NCBI GenBank assembly: GCA_050313995.1
Contig: JBNPMM010000001.1
Length of the DNA stretch: 64,000 nucleotides
Source of the DNA: JAUMWX01 sp023394215
GTDB taxonomy: Bacteria > Bacillota > Clostridia > Tissierellales > Peptoniphilaceae
Reading direction: 5' to 3' (one strand)
The notes under the pieces are model-generated. The model was not told the DNA's origin. It was given only the letters and a program-made list of their open reading frames with translations, and ran no database searches. The position numbers and the translations under genes were made by a program. Shown in pieces: positions 42,340 through 51,689 of the stretch. How positions within the stretch are numbered: position 1 is the first letter of the stretch; each line of letters starts with the position of its first letter.

Positions 42340-42756
42340 TTACAATTCTACCAATTCTACATTTAAACCTTGTGGCAATTCTTCTTTAGCCTTATTTAGA
42401 CCGAAGTAAATATCCACATTGTATTCTGAAGAAAGTCTATTTAAATTTTCAATAAGACCTACGAAAGTATCTTCATTGAAGTTAATAATATCATAAATAC
42501 CATCCAAGTACATCTTTTCAAGATCAAAATCTCTTGATGCTATACCTGCTATAAATCCATATAACATTTGTGAGTTTTTAATACCGTATTTAGCAGCATT
42601 AATTAACCTAACCGCATAATCCAAAGTAAAGATATGAGAATCATCGGAATCTATAAATACTATATTTCCGTTTCCCTTTGCCTTTTCCTTGTTTGCTTCT
42701 TCAATAAGATATTTTGTTTTTCCGCTTCCTGATGGTCCTAAAATTAAATAAATCAT
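42340..42756 (-). CDS. Small P-loop NTPase-like protein
   Basis: A 138-residue protein with a clear Walker A (LILGPSGSGKTKYLIEEANK) at the N-terminus, a Walker B-like segment (GNIVFIDSDDSH) and a further strand (NVDIYFGLNKAKEELP). It is about half the size of typical ATPases and lacks other signatures. Overall it resembles a minimal kinase or RecA-like fold. Ribosome site GGAAAGGGAA upstream. It is followed immediately by the uncharacterised helical gene and preceded by a radical SAM gene, so a modification or repair role could be considered, but I have no evidence for one. Confidence 0.7.
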   Translation of the reverse strand: MIYLILGPSGSGKTKYLIEEANKEKAKGNGNIVFIDSDDSHIFTLDYAVRLINAAKYGIKNSQMLYGFIAGIASRDFDLEKMYLDGIYDIINFNEDTFVGLIENLNRLSSEYNVDIYFGLNKAKEELPQGLNVELVEL

Positions 42757-42772
42757 TTCCCTTTCCGCCTTT

Positions 42773-43699
42773 CTAATTTAATAAATCGCCTTGTTTAAAA
42801 CCGTATTTATTCATTTGGGCTACTACCTCATCATGTATTTTTCTCCAAGACATACCCCAGTTACAAAAAACTGAATCTTCTTGTGGAACCCTACCCAGTA
42901 GCCTTTGTATTATTATATCATCATTTAAATATCTAATAAAGAGGATAAGCCTTTCCTTAAAAATTTCATAATCTACAACTTCAAACTCCTTATTCTCATA
43001 CATACGAGCCAACTTGGTATTTTTAACTATATAAAGCGAATGTAATTTTACTTCGTCAACTCTCAAAACATTTAATATCTTGGCTGTTTCTATAATGTCC
43101 AAATCGTTTTCCCAAGGCAGCCCTATAATTATGTGAACACAGGTTCTTATAGATTTAGCCCTAAGCCTATTTACAACATCAATAAAATCCGCTAAGCCAT
43201 GTTTGCGATTTAAGATATCTAAAATCTGATAGTTTGCCGTTTGCAATCCCAACTCCATGGTAATGTTAATACCGCTTTCATTTTGAAAAGTTTCCAAAAA
43301 CTCTATTTTTGAGTCTGAAATACTATCCGGTCTTGTTGATATGGATATTTCAACTATATCATCCAAATCACATTGCCTTATATAATCTTCAAAAATATCA
43401 TCATCCAAATAGGTATTGGTAAAATTTTGAAAATATGCTACAAACTTTTCAGCCTTATATTTCTTTTTAATGTATTCCCTATTTCTTAAGAGTTGGTCTC
43501 TTATGGATAGACTATTTGACAGATTTTCAAACGAACCCCCGCTCTCTCCGCAAAAGATACAACCGCCCAAGCCGAGTCTTCCATCTCGGTTTGGGCAAGT
43601 TATGTTCAGATTTATGGGTAGTTTATAAACCTTAACCCCATATTTTTTTATTAGATAATCCGAATACGACCTGTATGGTTTACTTAAATTGTCCATCAA
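42773..43699 (-). CDS. Radical SAM protein of the YtqA/YhcC family
   Basis: The 308-residue protein belongs to the TIGR01212-type radical SAM family. The cluster motif is TCPNRDGRLGLGGCIFC, with the first Cys far from the CxxC pair, as in this family. SGESGGSF-like residues, ISTRPDSISDSKI and VHIIIGLPWENDLDII follow. The C-terminal QRLLGRVPQEDSVFCNWGMSW is characteristic. Biological role is not established; YtqA relatives are often grouped with tRNA-modifying enzymes. It lies just after a DUF1292 gene. Confidence 0.88.
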   Translation of the reverse strand: MMDNLSKPYRSYSDYLIKKYGVKVYKLPINLNITCPNRDGRLGLGGCIFCGESGGSFENLSNSLSIRDQLLRNREYIKKKYKAEKFVAYFQNFTNTYLDDDIFEDYIRQCDLDDIVEISISTRPDSISDSKIEFLETFQNESGINITMELGLQTANYQILDILNRKHGLADFIDVVNRLRAKSIRTCVHIIIGLPWENDLDIIETAKILNVLRVDEVKLHSLYIVKNTKLARMYENKEFEVVDYEIFKERLILFIRYLNDDIIIQRLLGRVPQEDSVFCNWGMSWRKIHDEVVAQMNKYGFKQGDLLN

Positions 43700-43702
43700 A
43701 TC

Positions 43703-44071
43703 CTATTCGTGTTTATGACCGCAACCGCAGTCATCATGTCCACAACATCCATCTCCATGTCCATGATCATGGTCATGTTCTTCTAACGCATAATAAGCTT
43801 TTGATACTTTTTCAAATTCTTCATCTGTTTCTATCATATCGATTTGAATTTCTTCATCCTCAAGCTCTGTAAATCTGTAAAGCAATACTTCGCTGTTTTC
43901 ATCTTCTTCACCTTCTTCATTAAGTGGTAGAAGAGCTATATAACTATATTCATCTACATCAAAAACATCTAAAACCGCACATTCCAATTCTGTATCATCT
44001 TCTAATGTAAGTGTTATGATATCAAAATCTTCATTTTCCTCAAATTCCATTTCTAAATCCTTGTCTGTCAT
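43703..44071 (-). CDS. DUF1292 protein with a His/Cys-rich metal-binding tail
   Basis: The N-terminal 90 residues match DUF1292 (DIITLTLEDDTELECAVLDV, YIALLPLNEEG, EVLLYRFTELEDEEI), as in the YrzB-like gene at 51.7 kb. The last 30 residues contain HDHDHGHGDGCCGHDDCGCG, with about eight His and four Cys. Such tails bind Ni, Zn or Co in chaperones. The start at 44071 follows AGGAGG. Family function is unknown; metal storage or sensing is inference from the tail. Confidence 0.85.
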   Translation of the reverse strand: MTDKDLEMEFEENEDFDIITLTLEDDTELECAVLDVFDVDEYSYIALLPLNEEGEEDENSEVLLYRFTELEDEEIQIDMIETDEEFEKVSKAYYALEEHDHDHGHGDGCCGHDDCGCGHKHE

Positions 44072-44124
44072 AAAATCCTCCTATTATATACTTTTATTTT
44101 AATACCCTTTTTTATATTCATCAA

Positions 44125-45564
44125 TTAAATTTGTTCTAAAATCTTCTTTACGAAATTGGATACAAATCTGGTTGAAGAAATCGAAACTCTTTCACCCGGT
44201 GTATGGGCTCCGAAAACATTCGGTCCCAAGCTTATCATGGACATATTAGGATACTTTTCACTTATAATACCTGTTTCCAAACCGGCATGAATTGTATCAA
44301 TCTTAACTTCTTCTCCACGAAGTTCCTTATAAGTCTTGGCAGCTACCTTCAAAAGCTCTGAATTAAAGTCCGGTGTCCACATAGGATATCCGTCACTCTT
44401 TCTGAAGTTTACATCCAAGTCCTCAGCTACAGCTTCTATCTTTGCCACCAAATCATCCATATCAGCCTTAAATGAACTTCTTACTGATATAGCTACATCA
44501 AGCCTTCCCTCATCCAATTTAACTATAGCAAGATTGTTTGAAGACTGAACCATTTCCCTTTCCTTGGAAAAAGTATTTACTCCGTGAGGAAGTAACTGCA
44601 TAAGCCTGAAAAACTTAGATGCTATTGAACTTTCAACATACCTTTGAGATAATCCTGCTTCTTCGATATTGAAACTTAAATTTGTTTCTCTTTTTATATG
44701 CTGTTCCTTTATCTCCTTAGCTATGAGATTAAATTCATTTTTAAGCTCTTCAAGTTTATCTTGGCTTATAGCAATTAAAACCTTTGCCTGTGACGGTATA
44801 GCATTATGCTTAGTACCGCCTTCGAAAGAAACAAGCTCCAAACCCAGTTTAGTTTTAAGTTTTATTAAAACACCGGTAACAAGCTTTATAGCATTCAAAT
44901 GAGATTCTCCTATCTTCATTCCTGAATGCCCTCCCTTAAGCCCGTCAAGCGAAATCTTAACAAGTCTCAAGGAAGTATCTTCTACATATTTAACCTCTTC
45001 ATCAAGGTATATTCCTATACCTCCGGCACAACCTACTATTATATTGTTATCTTCTTCCGTATCTATATTTATAAGCTTATCAGCCTTTAACCAATCCTTG
45101 GATAAACCTATAGCCCCATCCATTCCGGTTTCTTCAGTGGCTGTAAACAAAGCTTCTATTCTCGGATGCTTTAAACTCTTATCTGCAAGTATATCCATAG
45201 CTATAGCTACACCTATACCGTCATCCGCCCCTAATGTCGTATCTTCCGCCTTTATAAAATCTCCGCTTATACTTATGGATATGGGATCCTTGCTGAAGTC
45301 AATCCTTGACTCCTTGCTTTTTTCACAAACCATATCAGTATGCCCCTGCAAAACTACGGAGCCGTGATTTTCATAACCGGGACTTGCCTCTTTTACAATT
45401 AATACATTTTTATATTGATCCTGTTTAGTTTCCAAACCCAAAGACTTACCGAACTTAACTAAATAGTCTGATACTTCCTGTTCATTTCCGGACCCTCTCG
45501 GTATCCTGGTAAGTTCTTCAAAGTATTTAAAAACAGGATCATTTAATTGACTTAAAACTCCCAT
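44125..45564 (-). CDS. pepD: Aminoacyl-histidine dipeptidase (PepD, M20)
   Basis: Cytoplasmic zinc dipeptidase of the M20C group. The 479-residue protein has the metal-binding VLQGHTDMVCE (His near 81), LGADDGIGVAIAMDI, FTATEETGMDGA and NIDTEED, plus the lid-domain GGHSGMKIGESHLNAIK and THAGLETGIISEKYP near the end. Length is standard for PepD. It follows the foldase gene by about 10 nt. Confidence 0.93.
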   Translation of the reverse strand: MGVLSQLNDPVFKYFEELTRIPRGSGNEQEVSDYLVKFGKSLGLETKQDQYKNVLIVKEASPGYENHGSVVLQGHTDMVCEKSKESRIDFSKDPISISISGDFIKAEDTTLGADDGIGVAIAMDILADKSLKHPRIEALFTATEETGMDGAIGLSKDWLKADKLINIDTEEDNNIIVGCAGGIGIYLDEEVKYVEDTSLRLVKISLDGLKGGHSGMKIGESHLNAIKLVTGVLIKLKTKLGLELVSFEGGTKHNAIPSQAKVLIAISQDKLEELKNEFNLIAKEIKEQHIKRETNLSFNIEEAGLSQRYVESSIASKFFRLMQLLPHGVNTFSKEREMVQSSNNLAIVKLDEGRLDVAISVRSSFKADMDDLVAKIEAVAEDLDVNFRKSDGYPMWTPDFNSELLKVAAKTYKELRGEEVKIDTIHAGLETGIISEKYPNMSMISLGPNVFGAHTPGERVSISSTRFVSNFVKKILEQI

Positions 45565-45573
45565 AACAATCCC

Positions 45574-46317
45574 CTAAAAGTTTATTTCTACATTATATTT
45601 CTTTTGTAGTTCCTTTGTCTTTTCAAGATAAACTTCCTGCTGCTTCTTGCCCAACAGGATATTTTCTATTTCTCTTTGATTTGATTCAAATTCACTCTTT
45701 CTTACAAGAGTCTTGGCATTTAATTTTATTATATGCCAACCGAATTGAGTCTTTACAGGCTCTGAAATTTGTCCAACCTCAAGCTCTCTACATGCAGTTT
45801 CAAACTCAGGCACCATCTGACCGCTTGTAAATGTACCTAAATCTCCCCCATTTTGGCTTGAAGGACAGGATGAATTATCCTTTGCCAAATCTTCAAAGGC
45901 TTCTCCCGCTCTTACTTTTAAAACAAGTTCTTTAGCCTTTTTCTCATCATCAACTAAAATATGACTCGCTTGAAATTGCCATACTTCCGGAAATCTATCC
46001 CTATTTTCTTCAAAGAATTTTTTTGCTTCCTCAGCATCTACGCTTACAGAATCCAAAACTCTTTGCATGGATATCTGTCTAAGAATTTGTTCCTTAGCCA
46101 TTTCTACTTGACTAAGGTATTCCGGATCACTCTCCAAACCGTTATTCTTAGCATCTATATAAATAAGATGTTGATTTAACATCTCTGTAGCTACCTGCTT
46201 TTTTCCCTCTTCGTTATTAAATTGAGCCCCTTGAGGTCCCATTTGCTCTATAAATCTTGTTACGGCCTCATCTGTAACCTGAAAATCTCCATATTTTACC
46301 AATACTTTAGTTTCCAT
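45574..46317 (-). CDS. Parvulin-type peptidyl-prolyl isomerase
   Basis: A 247-residue cytosolic-looking foldase: N-terminal SurA-like helices (VATEMLNQHLIYIDAKNNGL), then a parvulin domain (about residues 115-210) with ASHILVDDEKKAKELVLKV, CPSSQNGGDLGTF and PVKTQFGWHIIKL. No signal peptide or lipobox is seen, so it differs from PrsA. It is coupled to the S1 protein gene by an 11-bp overlap and to pepD. Confidence 0.9.
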   Translation of the reverse strand: METKVLVKYGDFQVTDEAVTRFIEQMGPQGAQFNNEEGKKQVATEMLNQHLIYIDAKNNGLESDPEYLSQVEMAKEQILRQISMQRVLDSVSVDAEEAKKFFEENRDRFPEVWQFQASHILVDDEKKAKELVLKVRAGEAFEDLAKDNSSCPSSQNGGDLGTFTSGQMVPEFETACRELEVGQISEPVKTQFGWHIIKLNAKTLVRKSEFESNQREIENILLGKKQQEVYLEKTKELQKKYNVEINF

Positions 46318-47161
46318 CTCTTCCTCCCTTATTTAAACTGATACCGTCTTCACGAATCAGTATTCTCCTTTGCTTATATAATCTGCCCAGAGCCCTCTTA
46401 AATTGTGCCTTGCTCATTTTGAAAACAGAAAAAATCAACTTAGGATTGCTCTTGTCATTTACTCTTAAAAATCCGCCATTATCTTTAAGTATATTATAAA
46501 TCTTCTCACTATCCAAGCTCATTGTTTCATGAGCCCTGTTCATATGGCTTAAATCAAGCTTTCCATCTTCCTTAATATTTTTTACCCTTAAATGTACGGT
46601 ATCTCCAACCTTAGGCACACCGTCTATTTCTCCGGCAGGAAGCATGGCATTATACTTACCGTCTACCACTATAAAGGCTCCTATATCCCTATTAAATGAA
46701 TATATTATGCCGTTTACCCAGTCATTTTCCTTATAAGGCGGATTTTTATCAAAATAAGGGTCTACCTTCATAGTTGCGGAGAACCTTTCCGACTTATCCA
46801 AGTATAAGGCAACTAAATGATAGTCATATCTCTTTATGCTTCCAACCTGTTCGTCAAAAGGCAACAAAAGATCTTTATCAAGTCCCCAGTCAAGAAACGC
46901 CCCTATTTTAGTCAAATCCTTTACTTGCAGTATTGCAAGTTCTCCCAACTGTATTTTGGATTTCAAAGTAGTTGCAACAGGTCTGTTGGCATTGTCCTTG
47001 TACACAAAAACTCTAACTTCGTCGCCCACCTGCTTATTTTTTTTCAAATACTTCTTAGGCAGTAAAACGTCCCCTTCTTCTTCCATATCGGTATTTAGAA
47101 ATGCTCCTACCGAAGTAATCCTCTTTATTACCAAAGTTTGTTCAAATCCCAATTTATACAT
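46307..47161 (-). CDS. cvfB: CvfB-like S1 RNA-binding protein
   Basis: CvfB (YitL) proteins contain S1-type RNA-binding domains and affect virulence factor expression in staphylococci. The 284-residue product has S1-like segments ITSVGAFLNTDMEEEGDVLLP, KIGAFLDWGLDKDLLLP and DIGAFIVVDGKYNAMLP. The C-terminal winged helix has ILKDNGGFLRVNDKSNP and FKRALGRLYKQRRILI. The start at 47161 is supported by GGGGG about 10 nt upstream and avoids overlap with yitT. Confidence 0.88.
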   Translation of the reverse strand: MYKLGFEQTLVIKRITSVGAFLNTDMEEEGDVLLPKKYLKKNKQVGDEVRVFVYKDNANRPVATTLKSKIQLGELAILQVKDLTKIGAFLDWGLDKDLLLPFDEQVGSIKRYDYHLVALYLDKSERFSATMKVDPYFDKNPPYKENDWVNGIIYSFNRDIGAFIVVDGKYNAMLPAGEIDGVPKVGDTVHLRVKNIKEDGKLDLSHMNRAHETMSLDSEKIYNILKDNGGFLRVNDKSNPKLIFSVFKMSKAQFKRALGRLYKQRRILIREDGISLNKGGRDGN

Positions 47162-47165
47162 TTTA

Positions 47166-48014
47166 TTACAACCCCCTTGTAAATCCTTCACCTATAACTT
47201 CAGAAGTTTGATTAACAAAAACAAAAGCATTGGAATCTATATCATTAACAAACTTTTTTATCCTGACATACTGCGGTCTGTCGACTATGGTAAACAGTAT
47301 ATCTCTTTCTCCCTTTGTGTAGCCTCCATAAGCCTTATAAATAGTTGTACCCCTGTTAAGATCAACATTTATGTAACGATTAATTTCCTCAAGTTGAGAA
47401 GATATGATTGTAATTGAAAACTTTAGATTAAATCCCGAAAGCAACCTGTTAAGTATATATGTGGTGATAATAATCGCCATTATTGAATATACACCCTTTT
47501 CAAGCCCGTTTACAAATGTTGCAAACAATATTACCATAGAATCCGATATAAAGATAGCCTTACTTATGCCTATATGAGTGTATTTATCTATTATCTTCGA
47601 TATTACATCTGTCCCACCGGTTGAAGCATTTTCAACTACAACAAAGTAAAATCCTATACCTACAAAAGATGAACCCAATATTGTATTCATAAGTCTTTCA
47701 GTCACTATAGGATTTTCAACAGGTAAATAATATTCCAAAAGCATAAGAAATACGGAATAACCTACGGACCCCAAAAATGTGTAAAAGCCGAATTCTTTAC
47801 CTACTATGGCAAAACCCAAAATAAATAAAAGTATATTTAAAACTGTTACGGTCAAGCCTATAGGAAGGCTGGGTATCATAGTATTTAACACCAAGCCTAT
47901 ACCACCTACACCTCCTGCAGCTATACCGGCAGGAAAAAAGAAAAAGTGAGCTCCTATGGTCATAAGACCGGTACCGAACAGAATTCTTAAAATTTTATAA
48001 AGTTGTTTATTCAC
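47166..48014 (-). CDS. YitT-family membrane protein (first copy)
   Basis: A 282-residue membrane protein with about five helices, the YitT/DUF161 motif (FFFPAGIAAGGVGGIGLVLNT, GIGFYFVVVENASTGGTDVI) and a C-terminal DUF2179 domain (RGTTIYKAYGGYTKGERDIL). Function unknown. It overlaps the U32 gene by 8 bp. A second copy is at 55.9 kb. Confidence 0.9.
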   Translation of the reverse strand: MNKQLYKILRILFGTGLMTIGAHFFFFPAGIAAGGVGGIGLVLNTMIPSLPIGLTVTVLNILLFILGFAIVGKEFGFYTFLGSVGYSVFLMLLEYYLPVENPIVTERLMNTILGSSFVGIGFYFVVVENASTGGTDVISKIIDKYTHIGISKAIFISDSMVILFATFVNGLEKGVYSIMAIIITTYILNRLLSGFNLKFSITIISSQLEEINRYINVDLNRGTTIYKAYGGYTKGERDILFTIVDRPQYVRIKKFVNDIDSNAFVFVNQTSEVIGEGFTRGL

Positions 48015-49236
48015 TCGCTCTTCTCCTCAACATAAACCCTTCGCTTATAGGATAATCTATACGGGTTTTTATAATTTCTTTTGCCCTCGGTGCACTCTCC
48101 AATTCAAGACCGTCCTTATCATATATCTTGCCTAAAATCTGTTTATAAACTTCCTTGCCCGGTCCGAAGACTTCCACTTCTTCACCGGGACTGAACTTGT
48201 TTCTTTGCTCAAGCACGGCTTCCTTGGTCTTATCATCATAAGACACAACCCTGGCTATAAAATCATAACCCCTCAAATATGCTGATGATTTATAATTTTG
48301 TCCGGTATGATCCGGCTTGCCGAACATAAAACCGCTGGTAAAGTCCCTATGGCTCGCCTTTCTTATCTCTTCCAACAAAAAGGCCTTCATTTCATCATCA
48401 AAAGTATTCGAATATACAGCATCTATCGCCAATCTGTAAGCCCTGATAACTGTAGCTACATAATATTGAGTCTTTACCCTACCTTCTATCTTAAAGCTGT
48501 CAACTCCGATTTCCATAAGCTTGTCTATATATTCCAAAAGACATAAGTCCTTTGAATTAAAAATGAATGTTCCCCTTTCATCCTCCTCTATAGGATAGGA
48601 CTCATCAGGTCTTGTTTCTTCAACCAGCTTATACTTCCACCTGCAGGATTGGGCACAATCACCATGATTGGCATCCCTTCCCGTCATATAATTACTCAAA
48701 AGACACCTGCCCGAGTAGGAAATACACATTGCACCATGAACAAATACTTCTATTTCCTTGTCTTCAGGTATATTTTTTTTAATATAGGCTATTTCCTCAA
48801 GTCCAAGTTCTCTTGCCAAAACAACTCTTTTAGCCCCCATATCAAACCAAAACTTGGCGGTTTCCAAATTTGTAACATTTGCCTGAGTACTTATATGAAG
48901 CTCTATATTAGGAGCAAGCATCTTTATTTTCATAAATATGCCCGGATCCGCCACTATACAGGCATCGACCCCTATTTTACCCAAATAAAGTATATATTCA
49001 TCAACATTCGCAAAATCCTTGTTATGGGCTATTATGTTCATAGTTACATGAACCTTTTTTCCTCTCGCATGGGCATATTCTACAGCCTCTTTAAGTTCTT
49101 CATTGCTAAAATTCTTTGAAGCTGTTCTTAATCCAAACTCTTCTCCTGCTAAAAAAACAGCATCAGCTCCAAAATCAATAGCTGTCTTCATCTTTTCTAA
49201 ATCACCTGCGGGTGCCAGAAGTTCAACAAATTTCAT
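48007..49236 (-). CDS. trhP: U32-family protein, tRNA hydroxylation type (YrrO/TrhP-like)
   Basis: Members of this U32 group help install 5-hydroxyuridine at tRNA wobble positions from prephenate. The 409-residue protein begins VELLAPAGDLEKMKTAIDFG and contains the iron-sulphur Cys cluster in CISYSGRCLLSNYMTGRDAN and GDCAQSCRWKY near residue 170, with FSPGEEVEVFGPG at the C-terminus. It overlaps trmR, also a wobble-uridine modifier, which supports this role. Only one U32 gene is present here, against two in Bacillus. Confidence 0.85.
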   Translation of the reverse strand: MKFVELLAPAGDLEKMKTAIDFGADAVFLAGEEFGLRTASKNFSNEELKEAVEYAHARGKKVHVTMNIIAHNKDFANVDEYILYLGKIGVDACIVADPGIFMKIKMLAPNIELHISTQANVTNLETAKFWFDMGAKRVVLARELGLEEIAYIKKNIPEDKEIEVFVHGAMCISYSGRCLLSNYMTGRDANHGDCAQSCRWKYKLVEETRPDESYPIEEDERGTFIFNSKDLCLLEYIDKLMEIGVDSFKIEGRVKTQYYVATVIRAYRLAIDAVYSNTFDDEMKAFLLEEIRKASHRDFTSGFMFGKPDHTGQNYKSSAYLRGYDFIARVVSYDDKTKEAVLEQRNKFSPGEEVEVFGPGKEVYKQILGKIYDKDGLELESAPRAKEIIKTRIDYPISEGFMLRRRASE

Positions 49237-49889
49237 TTATCCTCCTTATATGATATGGCAATCCCGTCTCCTATAGGCAATATAGAAGTGCTTAAACTCG
49301 GTTCCTTAAGCAAAACATCCAGATACTGCCTAATCCTCTTAACAAGAGTTTTTTTTCTTTTAACAAGCAAATCGTCGCTGGCAACCATCCCCTTGTAAAG
49401 AATATTATCTGAAACGATAAGGGCCTTATTTGCAAGCAGGGGTTTAACTTTCTCATAAAAGTTTAAATATTGCCCCTTAGCGGCATCTATAAATACCATA
49501 TCATACTTATCATCTATCTCTTCCAAACTATCCAATGCATCGCCTAAAATTACCTTTATTCGCTTGTCATAACCATATTTTTTGATATTTTTACAAGCTT
49601 CATTAAACATTTCCTCACTTTTTTCCAAGCTTACAATCTGAGCATCCTCAGGACAATAATGCATGAAAAATATAGAGGAATAGCCTATAGCGGTACCTAT
49701 CTCCAATATTTTTTTAGGCTTATATATCTTTATTATAGTTTTTAATAGTTCCGCCACCTCTCTATGAATAATAGGAACCCTGTTTTCTTCTCCATATGCT
49801 CTCAATTCTTCTATAAAAAGGGACTTTTTGTTGTCCTTATAAAGACCTTGTATATAGTCTACAACAAATTCACTATTTATATTATTCAT
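49233..49889 (-). CDS. trmR: tRNA 5-hydroxyuridine methyltransferase (TrmR/YrrM-like)
   Basis: Class I SAM-dependent O-methyltransferase that methylates ho5U to mo5U in tRNA. The 218-residue protein shows the SAM loop ILEIGTAIGYSSIFF, VFIDAAKGQYLNFYEKV and ALIVSDNILYKGMV. It overlaps the U32 gene by 4 bp (ATGA) and lies one base after RNase J. The pairing with U32 is the YrrM-YrrO neighbourhood of Bacillus. Confidence 0.88.
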   Translation of the reverse strand: MNNINSEFVVDYIQGLYKDNKKSLFIEELRAYGEENRVPIIHREVAELLKTIIKIYKPKKILEIGTAIGYSSIFFMHYCPEDAQIVSLEKSEEMFNEACKNIKKYGYDKRIKVILGDALDSLEEIDDKYDMVFIDAAKGQYLNFYEKVKPLLANKALIVSDNILYKGMVASDDLLVKRKKTLVKRIRQYLDVLLKEPSLSTSILPIGDGIAISYKEDK

Positions 49890-49890
49890 C

Positions 49891-51678
49891 CTATTCCACT
49901 TCCATAATTATAGGTAAAATCAAAGGATCTCTCTTGATTTCGCTAAATACATAAGATTTAACCTTATCTCTTACAAGATATTTCATAAAAGTAGTATCTG
50001 TTATATTCTTATTCTTTATTTCTTCTATAACCTTGTCTATAACCTTGTAAGCTCCTTCCATAATATCTTGAGAATCCTTAACATATACAAAACCTCTCGA
50101 TATTATTTCGGCTTGACCTACTATAGCCTTTTTAGTCTTGTTATAAGTCATAGCTACGGTCAAAATACCTTCCTCTGACAGGTGCTTTCTGTCTCTAAGA
50201 ACAACATTACCTACATCGCCTATTCCAAGTCCGTCAACAAGGACCTTGCCTGCCTGAACTTCGCCGGAAATCTTGATATGATTCCTGTTCACTTCAAAAA
50301 CTTGACCGTTTTTACCAACCAATATGTTTTCTTCAGGTATACCTACAGCAACGGCTAATTCCTTATGCATCTTCAAATGCCTGCTTTCCCCATGTACAGG
50401 TATAAAAAACTTAGGTCTTACTAAAGACAACATAAGCTTAAGTTCTTCCTTTGAAGCATGTCCGGATACATGGACTTCCGCAAGCTTTGAATAAATTACA
50501 TTACAGCCGAGTTCTGTCAAATTATTTATAACACCACCCATAGAGTCTTCATTTCCCGGTATCGGTGTAGCTGAAATAATAACAGTATCATTAGGCATAA
50601 GCTTAACTTTTCTGTGTTCGGACTTTGACATCCTTGTAAGGGCCGATAAAGGCTCTCCCTGACTTCCTGTTGTCAAAAGTACGATTTCACTATTATCAAA
50701 CTTGTCGATATTATTAATATTTTGTATAGTTCCTTCTTTTATCTTAAGATAACCCAAGTCAATAGCTATCTTAACATTCTTTTCCATGGATCTTCCGCTT
50801 ATAAAAAGCTTTTTGCCATAATATTCCGTAGCATCTATTACTTGTTGAACCCTGTGTAGATTTGAAGCAAAAGTCGCTACCGCAATCCTTTCCGTAGCTG
50901 TGGCAAATACATTTATAAAGGTTTCTCTAACCGATAATTCACTCATGGTATAACCGGATTTTTCAACGTTGGTACTATCGGATAAAAGAAGTAATACCCC
51001 CTCTTTTCCAAGTTGCCCCAATCTTTGCAGATCCATATAAACCCCATCAATAGGCGTAAAATCAACCTTAAAGTCACCTGTAAAAAGAACTACTCCCTCA
51101 GGTGTATGAAGGGCTATAGCTGTGGCATCCGGTATCGAATGGTTTACACTTATAAACTCGGCCTTAAAATCTCCAAGTTTTATAGTCTGTCCCGGTCTTA
51201 TAGTCTTTAAAACCGAAGTATCAAGATTGTGTTCCTTCAATTTAACTTCAATAAGTCCTAAGGTCAATCTTGTAGAATACACCCTCATATTTATTTTTTT
51301 CAACAAGTATGGAACAGCTCCTATATGGTCTTCATGACCGTGAGTAACAAGCAGCCCTCTTATTTTTTCCTTGTTAGCTTCCAAATAAGTGAAATCAGGT
51401 ATAACTATATCCACTCCCAGCATGGTTTCATCAGGAAATGTAAGTCCTGCATCTATAATGATTATCTGATCATTATACTCAACAGCGGTCATATTTTTAC
51501 CGATTTCGCCCAATCCTCCAAGAGGAATTATCTTTATGTTTGAAGCTCCCTTCTTTTTCTTTACCTTAGCGGTCCCTGCTTGTGAAACAGACGGAGCCTT
51601 AACCTTTTTTACAGGCTTTTTTTCTTTCTTTTCTGCACCGATTTTACCGGCAATTTTTTTTCTTGCTTTTAATTCCAT
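49891..51678 (-). CDS. rnj: Ribonuclease J
   Basis: Metallo-beta-lactamase RNase with endo- and 5'-exonuclease activity, central to mRNA decay in Firmicutes. The 595-residue protein carries the metal motif VTHGHEDHIGAVPYLL near residue 120, NHSIPDATAIALHTPEG, LLSDSTNVEKSGYT and the C-terminal domain (VKSYVFSEIKRDPLILP). The N-terminus has a Lys/Ala-rich extension of about 45 residues before NIKIIPLGGLGEIGKNM, which most RNase J proteins lack. ATG 51678 is 5 nt after AAAGGA. Confidence 0.95.
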   Translation of the reverse strand: MELKARKKIAGKIGAEKKEKKPVKKVKAPSVSQAGTAKVKKKKGASNIKIIPLGGLGEIGKNMTAVEYNDQIIIIDAGLTFPDETMLGVDIVIPDFTYLEANKEKIRGLLVTHGHEDHIGAVPYLLKKINMRVYSTRLTLGLIEVKLKEHNLDTSVLKTIRPGQTIKLGDFKAEFISVNHSIPDATAIALHTPEGVVLFTGDFKVDFTPIDGVYMDLQRLGQLGKEGVLLLLSDSTNVEKSGYTMSELSVRETFINVFATATERIAVATFASNLHRVQQVIDATEYYGKKLFISGRSMEKNVKIAIDLGYLKIKEGTIQNINNIDKFDNSEIVLLTTGSQGEPLSALTRMSKSEHRKVKLMPNDTVIISATPIPGNEDSMGGVINNLTELGCNVIYSKLAEVHVSGHASKEELKLMLSLVRPKFFIPVHGESRHLKMHKELAVAVGIPEENILVGKNGQVFEVNRNHIKISGEVQAGKVLVDGLGIGDVGNVVLRDRKHLSEEGILTVAMTYNKTKKAIVGQAEIISRGFVYVKDSQDIMEGAYKVIDKVIEEIKNKNITDTTFMKYLVRDKVKSYVFSEIKRDPLILPIIMEVE

Positions 51679-51689
51679 TATCATCCTTT

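Noticed and set aside
42340..42756. Thymidine kinase or adenylate kinase for the P-loop protein
   Set aside because: Walker A is clear, but the protein is too short and lacks the lid, zinc or substrate motifs of those families.
46836..47417. A 193-codon plus-strand frame
   Set aside because: It lies opposite cvfB and yitT, whose proteins are well-recognised; the frame has no motif or ribosome site.
48649..49119. A 156-codon plus-strand frame opposite trhP
   Set aside because: Shadow of the U32 gene with no protein-like motif.
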